Translations under genes and position numbers: made by a program
The notes under the pieces: generated by a model
Seen by the model: only the letters and a program-made list of their open reading frames with translations
What the model was told of the DNA's origin: nothing
Databases searched by the model: none
Shown here: positions 55,956-64,000 of the stretch, one piece after another
Numbering within the stretch: position 1 is the first letter of the stretch
Layout: every line of letters starts with the position of its first letter
Assembly: GCF_006546825.1 (NCBI RefSeq)
Contig: NZ_VICC01000007.1
Span: forward strand, 1 to 64,000
Direction: 5' to 3'
DNA: 64,000 nucleotides
Source: Actinomyces oris
GTDB taxonomy: Bacteria > Actinomycetota > Actinomycetes > Actinomycetales > Actinomycetaceae

Positions 55956-56474
55956 ATGACCGATCCCTCCAACCCTCACGAGCCCACTGATCCGACTGGG
56001 CTCACTGCGAGTCCTTGGCCGGACGTGCCGGCGCTGCCCGCGGGGCCCGCCCCCACGGACTACCCGTCAGGTGGGTACCCGCCCTACGGCGGTCCCTACG
56101 CTCCCGGAGCCCAGCCGGGGTATGACCCGCAAGGCGCTTACGGGCCCCAGCCCGGATACAACGCGCCCCCTGGCTACAGTGCTCCTCCCGGCTACGGCCC
56201 CGTTCCCGCTTACGGTCCTCCCGGCTATCCGAGCAAGTCCAAGGTGGCCGCAGGCATCCTGGCGCTGTTCCTCGGCACTCTCGGGATCCACAACTTCTAC
56301 CTGGGCTACACGGGCAAGGCGCTCTTCCAGCTCCTGGGCACGCTCTTGAGCTGCGGGTTCTTGGTTCCTCTGATCGCTATCTGGGCCTTCATCGAGGGCA
56401 TCCTCATCCTGGTGGCCCGCCCCGGCGAGGCGCCGTGGGGCGTTGACGCCTCCGGTATGCCGCTGAGCGGCTGA
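55956..56474 (+). CDS. TM2-domain protein with Pro/Gly/Tyr-rich N-terminus
   Basis: 172 residues. The first 95 residues are Pro/Gly/Tyr-rich ([12 protein letters not shown] and similar). The C-terminal part is a TM2 domain: two membrane helices with [21 protein letters not shown] between them, the typical short family signature. Such proteins are widespread in actinobacteria with no clear role. A weak match to -10 is seen but the start is set by gene content only. Confidence 0.82.
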   Translation: MTDPSNPHEPTDPTGLTASPWPDVPALPAGPAPTDYPSGGYPPYGGPYAPGAQPGYDPQGAYGPQPGYNAPPGYSAPPGYGPVPAYGPPGYPSKSKVAAGILALFLGTLGIHNFYLGYTGKALFQLLGTLLSCGFLVPLIAIWAFIEGILILVARPGEAPWGVDASGMPLSG

Positions 56475-56544
56475 GGGGCAGGGCAGTCCGGGCCTCCGGA
56501 TTCCCCAGGGCCGGAATCCGTGTGACGCCTCCGGGAGGACCTGG

Positions 56545-56550
56545 CACAAT
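56545..56550 (+). promoter_or_regulatory. -10-like box of dcd, leaderless type
   Basis: CACAAT ends 7 bases before the GTG start of dcd. Confidence 0.4.
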
Positions 56551-56557
56551 CGGGCCC

Positions 56558-57193
56558 GTGCTGCTCTCAGACCGCGATATCCGCACCGAGCTCGACGCCG
56601 GGCGGGTCGTCCTCGACCCCTACGACCCCGAGATGATTCAGCCGGCCTCCATCGACGTGCGCCTGGACCGCTGGTTCCGTCTCTTCGACAACCACCGCTA
56701 CCCGGTCATCGACCCGGCCGCCGACCAGGAGGGGCTGACCCACCTGGTCGATGTCGGGGCCGACGAGCCCTTCGTCCTGCACCCCGGGGAGTTCGTCCTG
56801 GGCGCCACCTACGAGCGCATCACCCTGCCCGACGACGTCGCCGCCCGTCTGGAGGGCAAGTCGAGCCTGGGGCGCCTGGGGCTGTTGACCCACTCCACTG
56901 CCGGATTCATCGACCCCGGCTTCACCGGTCACGTCACCCTGGAGCTGTCCAACACGGCCACGATGCCCATCAAGCTCTGGCCGGGGATGAAGGTGGGGCA
57001 GCTGTGCTTCTTCCGCCTGTCCAGCCCGGCCCAGGCCCCCTACGGCTCGGGCGCCACCGGTTCGCGCTACCAGGGGCAGCGCGGACCGACGGCCTCCCGT
57101 TCCCACCAGTCCTTCCACCGCACCCGCATCCCCGACACCCCGGCGGCCCCCGCCGACGGCGCCGCTCCCATCTCCCAGGAGAAGCACCTATGA
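56558..57193 (+). CDS. dcd: dCTP deaminase (actinobacterial type)
   Basis: 211 residues from GTG 56558. The catalytic stretch [25 protein letters not shown] contains the arginine and glutamate of the active site and [14 protein letters not shown] is the family N-terminal block. Mycobacterial relatives are bifunctional deaminase-dUTPases that give dUMP directly. The last 25 residues are an actinobacterial extension. Overlaps the next gene by ATGA. Confidence 0.94.
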   Translation: MLLSDRDIRTELDAGRVVLDPYDPEMIQPASIDVRLDRWFRLFDNHRYPVIDPAADQEGLTHLVDVGADEPFVLHPGEFVLGATYERITLPDDVAARLEGKSSLGRLGLLTHSTAGFIDPGFTGHVTLELSNTATMPIKLWPGMKVGQLCFFRLSSPAQAPYGSGATGSRYQGQRGPTASRSHQSFHRTRIPDTPAAPADGAAPISQEKHL

Positions 57194-58317
57194 GCGACTC
57201 GACCGACTTCGCCGTCTCCCTGCCCACCGACACCGGCACCTTCACCGCCGCCTCCATGCTGCCGGTCGGGCTGCTGGACACCAACCACGTCCTGCTCCTG
57301 GCCGACGACGTCGCCCCCGACGAGGTGGAGGCCCTGGCCCTGTCACAGGACATCCAGTCCGGCTGGGTGGGGGTCTCCAGCCTCCAGCTCTTTCCCGGGG
57401 TCTCCCTGCTGGGGCCCTGGAAGGTCGACGCCGAGATGCGCAGCCTCCTGGGTGCGCCGGAGTGGACCACCCAGCTGATGATTCTGGACTGCCCCCGCAT
57501 CCGTGCCGGCGCCCTGCCGGCCGAGCTCGCCGGCCTGGACCCGCTCTCCGACGCCTTCCCCAATGCCCAGCCCACGGGGGCCGAGCTGGTGGCCCTCACC
57601 CGCCTGCGCGCCATCGCACGACGCCTGGCCGGGGCCCTGAGGCTCATTCCGGGAGGGGACAACGAGAACCCGGTGCTGGTCGAGCCCAGCCCGGAGGTCT
57701 CGGCCTCCCTGACCGTCTACGCCCCGGTGTGGCTCGGCCCGGAGGACCTGGTGGCCGTCCTGCAGCCGGTGGCCCCCGAGGTGAGCGCCGCGCTGGAGGC
57801 TGTTCAGCCGCGGGGCGCCGTCGGGCTGGACGCCATCGATCCCGAGCAGCTGGAGAGCCTCGTCGAGCGCATCGGCCCGGATGTTTTCGAGAAGGCCTGG
57901 CGCGGCTCGGAGAAGGTCCGCCAGGACACGATGCGCCAGGAGATCGTCGCCGCCGCCACCGGCAATGTCATTGAGGAGGTGCGTGACGGCTACGCGGTCG
58001 TCACCCCGGTCGACCCCGAGCACGAGGGCTGGGGGCGCATCGAGGTGCGTGCCGGCGCCACCGACGGGCTGCCCCTGGCCGTGCGCGGCGAGCCGTGGGC
58101 GCGCGGGGCGGTTCTGTCCTACGACCTGCGCTGGATCCCGCAGGACCAGGCCGACGCCTACGCCGAAGTGGTCTCCCGCTCCCGGCGCCGCGAGCGCCAG
58201 ACCGCCCGGGACCTGGTCGAGGAGCTCGCCACCGTCCTGGTGGCCGCCGTCTCCGGGGTGGCCGTGGACGACGACGGATTCCTCGTCTCCCTGGGTGAGG
58301 ACGCCGAGGAGGCCTGA
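57190..58317 (+). CDS. Conserved protein of unknown function coupled to dcd
   Basis: 375 residues from an ATGA overlap with the dcd stop, so translation is probably coupled. No signal peptide or membrane helix. The sequence alternates helices and strands without a recognizable catalytic motif; the last 70 residues contain [19 protein letters not shown] and an Arg-rich helix. Similarity to a known family could not be recalled. Its tie to dCTP deaminase suggests nucleotide or DNA metabolism, but this is inference. Confidence 0.7.
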   Translation: MSDSTDFAVSLPTDTGTFTAASMLPVGLLDTNHVLLLADDVAPDEVEALALSQDIQSGWVGVSSLQLFPGVSLLGPWKVDAEMRSLLGAPEWTTQLMILDCPRIRAGALPAELAGLDPLSDAFPNAQPTGAELVALTRLRAIARRLAGALRLIPGGDNENPVLVEPSPEVSASLTVYAPVWLGPEDLVAVLQPVAPEVSAALEAVQPRGAVGLDAIDPEQLESLVERIGPDVFEKAWRGSEKVRQDTMRQEIVAAATGNVIEEVRDGYAVVTPVDPEHEGWGRIEVRAGATDGLPLAVRGEPWARGAVLSYDLRWIPQDQADAYAEVVSRSRRRERQTARDLVEELATVLVAAVSGVAVDDDGFLVSLGEDAEEA

Positions 58318-58619
58318 GGGGCCTCGCCGGGAGGCGTGGCGCCGTGCGGTCCCTTGAAGGCACCGTCGTCGTGACCCACTGAGCGAGGGCCGGGTGCTGG
58401 TCGATGAGGCGCGGGGCGCCCCGAGCCGTGGGGCTGCGCCCGTGCGGACAGCCCCGGGGCGGGACGTCCTGTGGGATGTGGAGTAGCCGGCCGGGGCGCG
58501 GTCGGCTGAACCGAGGACTGCGTTTCCCGCCCGGAACGTACTTCTCCTCCAGATGACTGAGGCCGTACCCCAGTCGTCTGGAGGAGAACACAGTCCTCGT
58601 GGGAGAAGTAAGTCCCCGA
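58318..58619. other. Convergent intergenic region with large cruciform
   Basis: 302 bases. Outer arms CGAGGACTG/CAGTCCTCG (58512-58520 with 58591-58599) enclose an 18-bp stem TTCTCCTCCAGATGACTG (58542-58559) with its near-perfect complement (58571-58588). This is probably a shared terminator; no gene is present. Confidence 0.6.
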
Positions 58620-59462
58620 TCAGGAACGGAGCGGCGACACCCGGCCCGGTGGCCCTGATCCCGAGCGGGCCGGCCCCGAGGACTCGGGCTCGGGACGGGC
58701 TCGCTCAGCACCGGGCGTGGTGCGCACCGTGAGACGTTCGATGCCGTTCCTCGCCTTTGCCTCGTCCCAGTGCCAGCCGGTGAAGCGGCGAGCCTCAACG
58801 AGCGAGCGGGCCCAGGCCACCGGCTCCTCGCCCCGCTGAGCCCCCACCGCCAGGTAGTGGCGCAGTAGGCCAGCAGCGGCCAGGGCGTCGTCGAGCGCAT
58901 TGTGGTGGCGGCCGATCTCCACCCCGGCCACCTCGCAGCAGGTGGTCAGTCGGCGTGATGGCGTCGTCATGAAATGGCGCGCCCACTCCATCGTGCACAC
59001 CCGCGGCACCCGCGCGCCCCGGTCGAGCAGCCCCCGTGTCCCCAGCGCCTGGGTGAGGAATCCGACGTCGAAGCGGGCATTGTGGGCCACCACCGCCCGC
59101 CCGGCCAGGTCGGCCACCAGCAGGTCGGCGACCTCATCGAAGCCGGGCGCCCCGATGAGCTCCTCGGCGACAAGACCGTGGATATGGGTGGGGCCCACGT
59201 CCACACCCGCGCCGGGGGCGATGAGCGTGGACCAGCTGCGCTCGACGCGCCCGGCGGCGTCGGTCAGTACGAGCGCGACCTCCAGGATCGAGTCCGTTGT
59301 GGGGGACAGGCCGGTGGTCTCCAGGTCGACGACGGCGTAGCCGACCCCGGTTGCCTCGGCCAGCTCTGCGGGTGTGGGAGTGGCGTCCGCCTGGCCGGGG
59401 GCCATGGGGGAACGGGGGCGCAGTGGGCGGCGGTCGGCGGGTGGGCGGTGGTAGAAGGGCAT
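58620..59462 (-). CDS. DnaQ-like 3'-5' exonuclease
   Basis: 280 residues from MPFYHRPPAD; the longer frame upstream runs through a repeat. The DEDDh exonuclease motifs are VVDLETTGLSPTTDSILEVALVLTD (Exo I), HNARFDVGFL (Exo II) and HHNALDDALAAAGLL (Exo III with His). It resembles the epsilon-like exonucleases that occur as stand-alone proteins in actinobacteria. The C-terminal 60 residues are basic and disordered. It degrades DNA or RNA ends; substrate unknown. Confidence 0.87.
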   Translation of the reverse strand: MPFYHRPPADRRPLRPRSPMAPGQADATPTPAELAEATGVGYAVVDLETTGLSPTTDSILEVALVLTDAAGRVERSWSTLIAPGAGVDVGPTHIHGLVAEELIGAPGFDEVADLLVADLAGRAVVAHNARFDVGFLTQALGTRGLLDRGARVPRVCTMEWARHFMTTPSRRLTTCCEVAGVEIGRHHNALDDALAAAGLLRHYLAVGAQRGEEPVAWARSLVEARRFTGWHWDEAKARNGIERLTVRTTPGAERARPEPESSGPARSGSGPPGRVSPLRS

Positions 59463-59606
59463 CGCCCCGATCCTCTCGCGAGCCGGCAGATTTCGCCCAG
59501 TCACGGCGCGTCGGGTCGTGGCCGGGGTGCTCCGGGCCGGCTGTGGGCTGGCCTGGGTGGTCCGGGCCGGCTGTGGGCTGGCCCGGGTGGCTCCGGGCGG
59601 CCGGCT

Positions 59607-59676
59607 CTCGCGGCCGTGCCCTACGGTTCGCAGACGGAGGTGGGGGCAGCCCCCGGGCGTAAGGTACGGTCGCGAG
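59607..59676. repeat. Intergenic palindromic repeat, copy 3 (diverged)
   Basis: Arms CTCGCGGCCGTGCCCTACG (59607-59625) and CGTAAGGTACGGTCGCGAG (59658-59676) pair at nearly every position when G-T pairs are allowed. Ends match copies 1 and 2 while the loop is unrelated. It lies between divergent genes. Confidence 0.5.
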
Positions 59677-59724
59677 GGCGCTCGGCCGGCCGCGTCGAGT
59701 GCCGATCCCAGGTGAGGAGGAGCG

Positions 59725-60576
59725 ATGACCACCCCGGATACCCCTCAGGTGCCGGCCCCTGCCCTGCCGGCGCTGGCCGCCTTCCCCTTCCCCACCGCCC
59801 TCGTCGTGACCGGTAGGTCCGCCGCCGGTGAGGGCGTGCTCCTCGAGGCCGGGGACGTCGATGAGGTCTTCCCCTTCGCCTCGGTGACCAAGCCGATCGT
59901 TGCCTGGGCTGCCCTGGTCGCCGTCGACCGGGGACTGCTGGACCTGGAGGCCCCCGCCGGTTCGCCCGCGCCCGACGGCGCGACCATCGAGAACCTGCTG
60001 TCCCACTCCTCGGGGATCGCGGCCGACTCCGACGAGCGCCTGGCGGCCCCAGGCACGCGCCGCATCTACTCCAACCGCGGCATCGAGATCCTGGGGGAGC
60101 GGCTCGAGGAGGCCACCGGCACTCCCCTGGAGACCTGGGTGGAGACCACCGTGCTCGAGCCCCTGGGGATGGCCAGCGTCCTCATCCCCGGATCCCCCGC
60201 CCACTCCGGGGAGGGCAGCGCCCGCGACCTGTCCCTGTTCGCCCGCGAGCTGGCCGCGCCGAGGCTCGTCTCGCCCGCGCTCGCGCAGCGCGCCCGCACG
60301 CCGGTCCTGCCCGGCCTCGACGGCGTTCTACCCGGCTACGGGCGACAGACCCCCAACCCCTTCGGGCTGGGGGTGGAGGTGCGCGGAGCCAAGTCCCCGC
60401 ACTGGACCGGGGCCGGCAACAGCGAGCAGACCTTCGGGCACTTCGGCCAGTCGGGCTCCTTCATCTGGGTGGATCCGGTCGCCGAGCGCCAGGCCGTCTT
60501 CCTGGGGGCCAAGCCCTTCGGGGCGGTTCACCGGCGGACCTGGTCCGAGCTCGGCGACCAGATCCTGGCCTTGTAG
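59725..60576 (+). CDS. Beta-lactamase-fold serine hydrolase
   Basis: 283 residues with AGGAGGAG upstream. The S-x-x-K motif is in FASVTKPIV, the Y-x-N motif in IYSNRGIE and the third motif as HFGQSGSF, all expected of class C-type penicillin-binding hydrolases and esterases. No signal peptide, so it is probably cytoplasmic, an esterase-like rather than a cell-wall enzyme. Shorter than EstB-type members. Confidence 0.85.
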   Translation: MTTPDTPQVPAPALPALAAFPFPTALVVTGRSAAGEGVLLEAGDVDEVFPFASVTKPIVAWAALVAVDRGLLDLEAPAGSPAPDGATIENLLSHSSGIAADSDERLAAPGTRRIYSNRGIEILGERLEEATGTPLETWVETTVLEPLGMASVLIPGSPAHSGEGSARDLSLFARELAAPRLVSPALAQRARTPVLPGLDGVLPGYGRQTPNPFGLGVEVRGAKSPHWTGAGNSEQTFGHFGQSGSFIWVDPVAERQAVFLGAKPFGAVHRRTWSELGDQILAL

Positions 60577-60635
60577 GGGACTGTGGGCGAAGGGTGTCTG
60601 ATGTCCGCCCACTCGCGGGGCCGTCGCCCTCGGCC

Positions 60636-61445
60636 TCAGTTGACCTCGACAATGACGGGGACGTGGTCGGAGGCGCCCTTGCCCTTGCGCTCGTCGCGGT
60701 CGATGGCGGCGCCGGTGACGCGGCCCGCCAGGGCCGGCGAGGCATAGACGAAGTCAATGCGCATGCCCTCGTTCCTCGGGAAGCGCAGCTTCTGATAGTC
60801 CCAGTACGTGTAGTTGGTGACCCGCTCGCGCGTGACCTCACGCATGCCCGCCTCGGCGAAGGCGGCGAAGGCCTCCCGCTCCGGCTCCGAGACGTGGGTG
60901 GCGCCCTCGAAGACGCTCATGTCCCACACGTCCTCGTCGCGCGGCGCCACGTTCCAGTCGCCCACCAGCGCCAGCGGCAGGTCGGGCTCGGCCTCGAGCC
61001 AGGCGGTGACGTCGTCGCGCAGCACCCGCAGCCAGTCGAGCTTGTACGTGTAGTGCGGGTGGGTGAGCTCGCGGCCGTTGGGCACGTACAGGCTCCACAG
61101 ACGCACCGGCGCCGCATCCGAGGCCGCACCCACCGTCGCCCCCAGCGCCCGGGCCTCCACGACCGGCTCAGCCTCGGGCTTGGCCGCCCAGGCGGGCTGG
61201 CCCGGGAAGGAGGTGGTGACGTCGTCGAGGCCCACGCGTGAGGCGATCGCCACCCCGTTCCACTGGTTGAGCCCGTGGATGGCCAGCTCGTAGCCGGCGG
61301 CCTCGAAGGGCTCGACTGGGAACTGGTCGGGGCGGCACTTGATCTCCTGCATCGCCAGGGCGTCGATGTCCTCACGCTCCAGGAAGGCCAGGACGCGGTC
61401 GACGCGGGTGCGGATGGAGTTGACGTTCCAGGTGGCCAGGCGCAT
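60636..61445 (-). CDS. xth: Exodeoxyribonuclease III
   Basis: 269 residues from MRLATWNVNSIRTRV (the longer frame is spurious). Motifs MQEIKCRPDQFP, LYVPNGRELTHPHYTYKLDWL, GDWNVAPRDEDVWD, and SDHVPVI with the catalytic Asp-His pair identify an AP endonuclease/exonuclease III family member that repairs abasic sites. TACTCT ends 6 bases before the ATG. It is divergent from the SDR gene. Confidence 0.94.
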   Translation of the reverse strand: MRLATWNVNSIRTRVDRVLAFLEREDIDALAMQEIKCRPDQFPVEPFEAAGYELAIHGLNQWNGVAIASRVGLDDVTTSFPGQPAWAAKPEAEPVVEARALGATVGAASDAAPVRLWSLYVPNGRELTHPHYTYKLDWLRVLRDDVTAWLEAEPDLPLALVGDWNVAPRDEDVWDMSVFEGATHVSEPEREAFAAFAEAGMREVTRERVTNYTYWDYQKLRFPRNEGMRIDFVYASPALAGRVTGAAIDRDERKGKGASDHVPVIVEVN

Positions 61446-61451
61446 GGCAGC

Positions 61452-61503
61452 AGAGTAGCCGGTGTCTGATTCCCATTGAGCACTCACCAATCGCTCCTAG
61501 TCT
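61452..61503. promoter_or_regulatory. Divergent leaderless-type promoters of xth and SDR gene
   Basis: TACTCT on the minus strand (61452-61457) serves xth, and TAGTCT on the plus strand (61498-61503) serves the SDR gene. Each ends 6 bases before its start codon. Confidence 0.5.
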
Positions 61504-61509
61504 GCGGCC

Positions 61510-62283
61510 ATGGGAACAGCACTTGTCACCGGGGCCACGAGCGGTCTCGGCCTGGAGATCGCCTGGCAGCTCGCCCAGGCCCGTCATGACCTCGTCCTCG
61601 TGGCGCGCACCCCCGAGCGGCTGCGGGTGGTGGCCGAGGAGATGCGCCAGTTCGCAGGCGTCCAGGTGGAGACTCTGCAGGCCGACCTGTCCAAGCGCGA
61701 TGAGCTTGAGCGCGTCGCCGAGCGCCTGCAGGAGACGAGCAAGCCCGTGGGACTCCTGGTCAATAACGCCGGCTTCGGGCTGGGGCAGCGCTTCGTCGGG
61801 GGAGACCTGGCCCGCGAGGAGGATGCCCTCAACGTCATGGTCCGAGCGGTCATGGTGGCCTCCCACGCGGCGGCCGGCGCCATGGTGGAGCGCGGCCGCG
61901 GCGCCATTCTCAACGTCTCCTCCATGACCGCGCACACCGCCATGGGCACCTACGCCGCCCACAAGGCCTGGGTGCTGCGGTTCACCGAGGGGCTGGCCGC
62001 CGAGCTCGCCGGCACCGGGGTGAGCGCCACGGCGCTGTGCCCGGGGCTGGTGCACACCGGGTTCCACGCCGCGGCCGGCATCGACGAGACCCAGTGGAAG
62101 GCGCCGCTGTGGCTGGACGCCGAGCGAGTGGCCATCGACGGCCTGGCGGCGGTGCGGCGCGGCCAGGTCATCTGCACCCCGAGCTTGCGCTACCGCAGTG
62201 CCAACGCCGTGCTGCGGCTGGTGCCCCGCTGGTTCGTGCGCCGGGTGGTCGGGCCGGAACGCTCCGGCCAGGGGCGCGACTGA
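61510..62283 (+). CDS. Short-chain dehydrogenase/reductase
   Basis: 257 residues of the SDR superfamily. The dinucleotide-binding TGATSGLG and structural LVNNAG are intact, and the catalytic tetrad is visible as S in NVSSM and Y-x-x-x-K in TYAAHKAWV. The C-terminal region around FHAAAGIDETQWKAPLWLD is typical of the classical type. It reduces or oxidises a carbonyl/alcohol with NAD(P); substrate not assigned. A -10 box is directly before the start codon. Confidence 0.92.
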   Translation: MGTALVTGATSGLGLEIAWQLAQARHDLVLVARTPERLRVVAEEMRQFAGVQVETLQADLSKRDELERVAERLQETSKPVGLLVNNAGFGLGQRFVGGDLAREEDALNVMVRAVMVASHAAAGAMVERGRGAILNVSSMTAHTAMGTYAAHKAWVLRFTEGLAAELAGTGVSATALCPGLVHTGFHAAAGIDETQWKAPLWLDAERVAIDGLAAVRRGQVICTPSLRYRSANAVLRLVPRWFVRRVVGPERSGQGRD

Positions 62284-62547
62284 GGCCGTCGGGGCTCGCC
62301 GGTGGCGCAAAGTGTCACAGATGGCGACTATTCGGGGGCGATCACCATTGCTGCCGACCTTCCCAAGGCGCTGACCAGCGCAGATGCGGCGAGGTTGGCG
62401 GATGCTGGCGGATACTGCCTCCTAAAAGTCGCCAATCGCGACAGATCCGGGCGCGTGCACCGGCTCGCGGTCCGATCCCGTCGCGGAATCGCCCAGGGCT
62501 GAGCGCCCCCGCTGGTCAGGAGCGCCGTGACCTGCAACGATCGCACC
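62284..62547. other. Intergenic region before tpx
   Basis: 264 bases. A 66-residue frame (GTG 62302 to 62502) has no ribosome site and no motif. A small hairpin GTCGC-CAATC-GCGAC is visible near 62430. AACGAT ends 6 bases before the tpx start, a weak -10-like match. Confidence 0.4.
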
Positions 62548-63045
62548 ATGGCTTCCATTACCTTCCACGGAGACCCCGTCAGCACCGTCGGCGAGCTTCC
62601 CGCTGTGGGCTCGGCCGCGCCCGCCTTCGACCTCGTGGGCGCCGACCTCGCCCCGGTCACCAGCCAGTCCCTGGCCGGCCGCCGCGTGGTCCTCAACATC
62701 TTCCCCTCGGTGGACACAGGGGTGTGCGCCGCCTCCGTGCGCCAGTTCAACAAGCTGGCCTCCGAGCTGGACAACACGACCGTGGTCTGCGTCTCCGCCG
62801 ACCTGCCCTTCGCCGGAGCCCGCTTCTGCGGCGCCGAGGGCCTCACCAACGTGGTCACCGGCTCGACCTTCCGCTCCACCTTCGGCGCCGACTACGGCGT
62901 CACCCTGGCCGACGGCCCGCTGGCCGGCCTGCTGTCGCGCGCTGTCGTGGTCCTCGACGAGTCCGGCAAGGTCGTCTACACCGAGCAGGTCCCCGAGGTC
63001 GGCCAGGAGCCCGACTACGACGCCGCCGTGGCCGCCCTGTCCTGA
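62548..63045 (+). CDS. tpx: Thiol peroxidase (Tpx)
   Basis: 165 residues from ATG 62548. Peroxidatic Cys60 is in [15 protein letters not shown] and resolving Cys94 in [14 protein letters not shown], the exact spacing of the atypical 2-Cys Tpx family. It reduces peroxides through thioredoxin. The start in ATG 62548 removes a short upstream extension. Followed by a terminator. Confidence 0.95.
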   Translation: MASITFHGDPVSTVGELPAVGSAAPAFDLVGADLAPVTSQSLAGRRVVLNIFPSVDTGVCAASVRQFNKLASELDNTTVVCVSADLPFAGARFCGAEGLTNVVTGSTFRSTFGADYGVTLADGPLAGLLSRAVVVLDESGKVVYTEQVPEVGQEPDYDAAVAALS

Positions 63046-63067
63046 CTCCTTCTTCCGCTGAGCCGCC

Positions 63068-63111
63068 AGGAGCCCGCCCCGTCCGCACCGCGCGGGCGAG
63101 GGCGGGCTCCT
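63068..63111 (+). terminator. Terminator after tpx
   Basis: AGGAGCCCGCCC (63068-63079) pairs with GGGCGGGCTCCT (63100-63111), loop of 20 bases, 22 bases past the tpx stop. Confidence 0.75.
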
Positions 63112-63155
63112 GTCCGTAGTGGGTGTCTACCCGGCGCGCAGCCCCCGAGTCCCAC

Positions 63156-63161
63156 TACCAT
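63156..63161 (+). promoter_or_regulatory. -10 of pyrE, leaderless type
   Basis: TACCAT ends 7 bases before the GTG start. Confidence 0.5.
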
Positions 63162-63168
63162 CGGAGCC

Positions 63169-63738
63169 GTGAGCACCAACGACTCCCACATCACCCGCCT
63201 GGCCGAGCTCGTCAACGAGCTGTCCGTCGTCCGTGGCAAGGTCACCCTCGCCTCCGGCCTCGAGTCCGACTTCTACGTGGACATGCGCCGCGCCACCCTC
63301 CATCACGAGGCCGCCCCCCTCATCGGCCACGTCATGCTCGACATGCTCGAGGAGGCGGGCCTGGGCACCGACGAGATCGACGCCGTCGGCGGCCTGACCA
63401 TGGGGGCCGACCCCGTGGCCGCCGCCATGCTGCACGCCGCGGCCTCGCGTGGCCTGGACCTGGACGCCTTCGTCGTGCGCAAGGCCGCCAAGGACCACGG
63501 CATGCGCCGGCGCATCGAGGGCCCCGACGTCGCCGGGCGCCGCGTGGTGGTCCTGGAGGACACCTCCACCACCGGCGGCTCGCCCCTGGAGGCCGTCGAG
63601 GCCCTGCGCGAGGCAGGTGCCGACGTGCGGGCCGTGGCCGTCATCGTGGACCGGGCCACCGGCGCGCGCGAGCGCATTGAGGCCGCCGGCTTGCCCTACT
63701 ACGCAGCGCTCGGTCTGGCCGACCTCGGCCTGGAGTGA
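63169..63738 (+). CDS. pyrE: Orotate phosphoribosyltransferase
   Basis: 189 residues from GTG 63169. It makes OMP from orotate and PRPP in pyrimidine synthesis. The PRPP-binding motif is VVVLEDTSTTGGS (D-T-S-T-T-G-G), with FYVDMRRATLH and the GGLTMGADPVA motif also typical. No attenuator-like structure is visible upstream. The stop overlaps the next start by GTGA. Confidence 0.95.
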   Translation: MSTNDSHITRLAELVNELSVVRGKVTLASGLESDFYVDMRRATLHHEAAPLIGHVMLDMLEEAGLGTDEIDAVGGLTMGADPVAAAMLHAAASRGLDLDAFVVRKAAKDHGMRRRIEGPDVAGRRVVVLEDTSTTGGSPLEAVEALREAGADVRAVAVIVDRATGARERIEAAGLPYYAALGLADLGLE

Positions 63739-64000
63739 GCACCCGACGACGCCCGCAGACGGTTGGGGCGGCCCCCGAGGCTCCCGCCGACCTGCCTGAG
63801 GGGGAGTACCTGTCCGCGGCGCCCTCAGCAGATTCTGTGGCGGGTCCGGAGGAGGACCGGCCTGCCGACGTCCGTCAGGTGGGGGTCGGCCCCTGGCCCG
63901 GCGGCCCCGAGGCCTGGCCCACCGACCCCTGCTATGACCGCGAGCTGCTCGCCGACGGTGACCGGCGCAATGTCGTCGACCGCTACCGCTACTGGACCAT
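63735..64000 (+). CDS. TrmH-family RNA methyltransferase, 3' truncated by window
   Basis: Starts at GTG 63735 overlapping the pyrE stop and runs past the window end. The N-terminal 50 residues are Pro/Glu/Ala-rich; then PCYDRELLADGDRRNVVDRYRYWT reads like the start of an actinobacterial SpoU/TrmH-type 2'-O-methyltransferase that commonly follows pyrE. The catalytic part is outside the window, so the assignment rests on this short stretch and gene order. Confidence 0.6.
   Translation, partial: MSTRRRPQTVGAAPEAPADLPEGEYLSAAPSADSVAGPEEDRPADVRQVGVGPWPGGPEAWPTDPCYDRELLADGDRRNVVDRYRYWT

Noticed and set aside
62302-62502. 66-codon frame between the SDR and tpx genes
   Set aside because: No Shine-Dalgarno or -10 at the start, and no recognizable sequence; could not be supported.

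Overview
The window is a stretch of chromosome from a high-GC Gram-positive bacterium of the Actinobacteria. Markers for this are Lsr2, CarD, a SenX3-RegX3-PhoU phosphate module, an actinobacterial-type dCTP deaminase, a MoxR/DUF58/VWA cluster, and many genes that start on GTG or lack a leader. The set of genes and the row of SlpD-like tripeptidyl aminopeptidase paralogs fit an Actinomycetaceae member such as oral Actinomyces. That genus call is inference from gene content, not a database match. No rRNA, phage, plasmid, transposase or CRISPR array was seen.

Layout. 0-4.9 kb: three tandem secreted alpha/beta hydrolases (the first cut by the window edge), two sharing a 141-bp identical tract. 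5-7.6 kb: asparaginase and asparagine permease operon. 7.9-9.9 kb: tRNA-Thr(CGT), a gene-free stretch, lsr2, gpmA. 10-16 kb: phoU divergent from senX3-regX3, then carD, ispD and a UMF1-type MFS transporter. 16-23 kb: small conserved genes, two structured non-coding stretches, a SprT-like metallopeptidase, a secreted hemagglutinin-like protein, cls, two tandem 43-residue membrane micropeptide genes and an orphan ABC-2 permease. 23-40 kb: giant helicase HrpA, an envelope protein, a pseudo-hydrolase, cutC, a CDF metal transporter, a TRIC-like channel, small membrane proteins, App1-like phosphatase, a GT87-type transferase, an MFS exporter and an LRV-domain membrane protein. 40.6-51.6 kb: one long co-directional run of PP2C phosphatase, two FHA proteins, DUF2993, MoxR, DUF58, a small membrane protein, two VWA proteins, a TPR-like protein and a NUDIX hydrolase, mostly overlapping by 4-7 bases. 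51.7-64 kb: TetR regulator behind a DtxR/IdeR-like box, M50 peptidase, orphan solute-binding lipoprotein, an OsmC gene between two 165-bp direct repeats, tRNA-Gly(CCC), TM2 protein, dcd, exonuclease, beta-lactamase-fold protein, xth, SDR, tpx, pyrE and the start of a TrmH-family methyltransferase.

How the genes work together. The 40.6-51 kb run looks like a phospho-threonine-tuned MoxR chaperone system: phosphatase and FHA readers upstream, AAA+ ATPase with DUF58 and VWA metal-site proteins downstream, the latter anchored in the membrane. SenX3-RegX3 and PhoU form the phosphate response. ansA and ansP take up and break down asparagine.

Across the window about 20 genes have a -10-like hexamer (TANNNT or CANNNT) ending 6 or 7 bases before the start codon, the arrangement expected for leaderless mRNAs. 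Three copies of an intergenic palindromic repeat (16.0, 36.0 and 59.6 kb) and the repeat pair around the OsmC gene are not explained by any gene. The tandem micropeptide pair at 21.2-21.7 kb is the most novel-looking coding signal.
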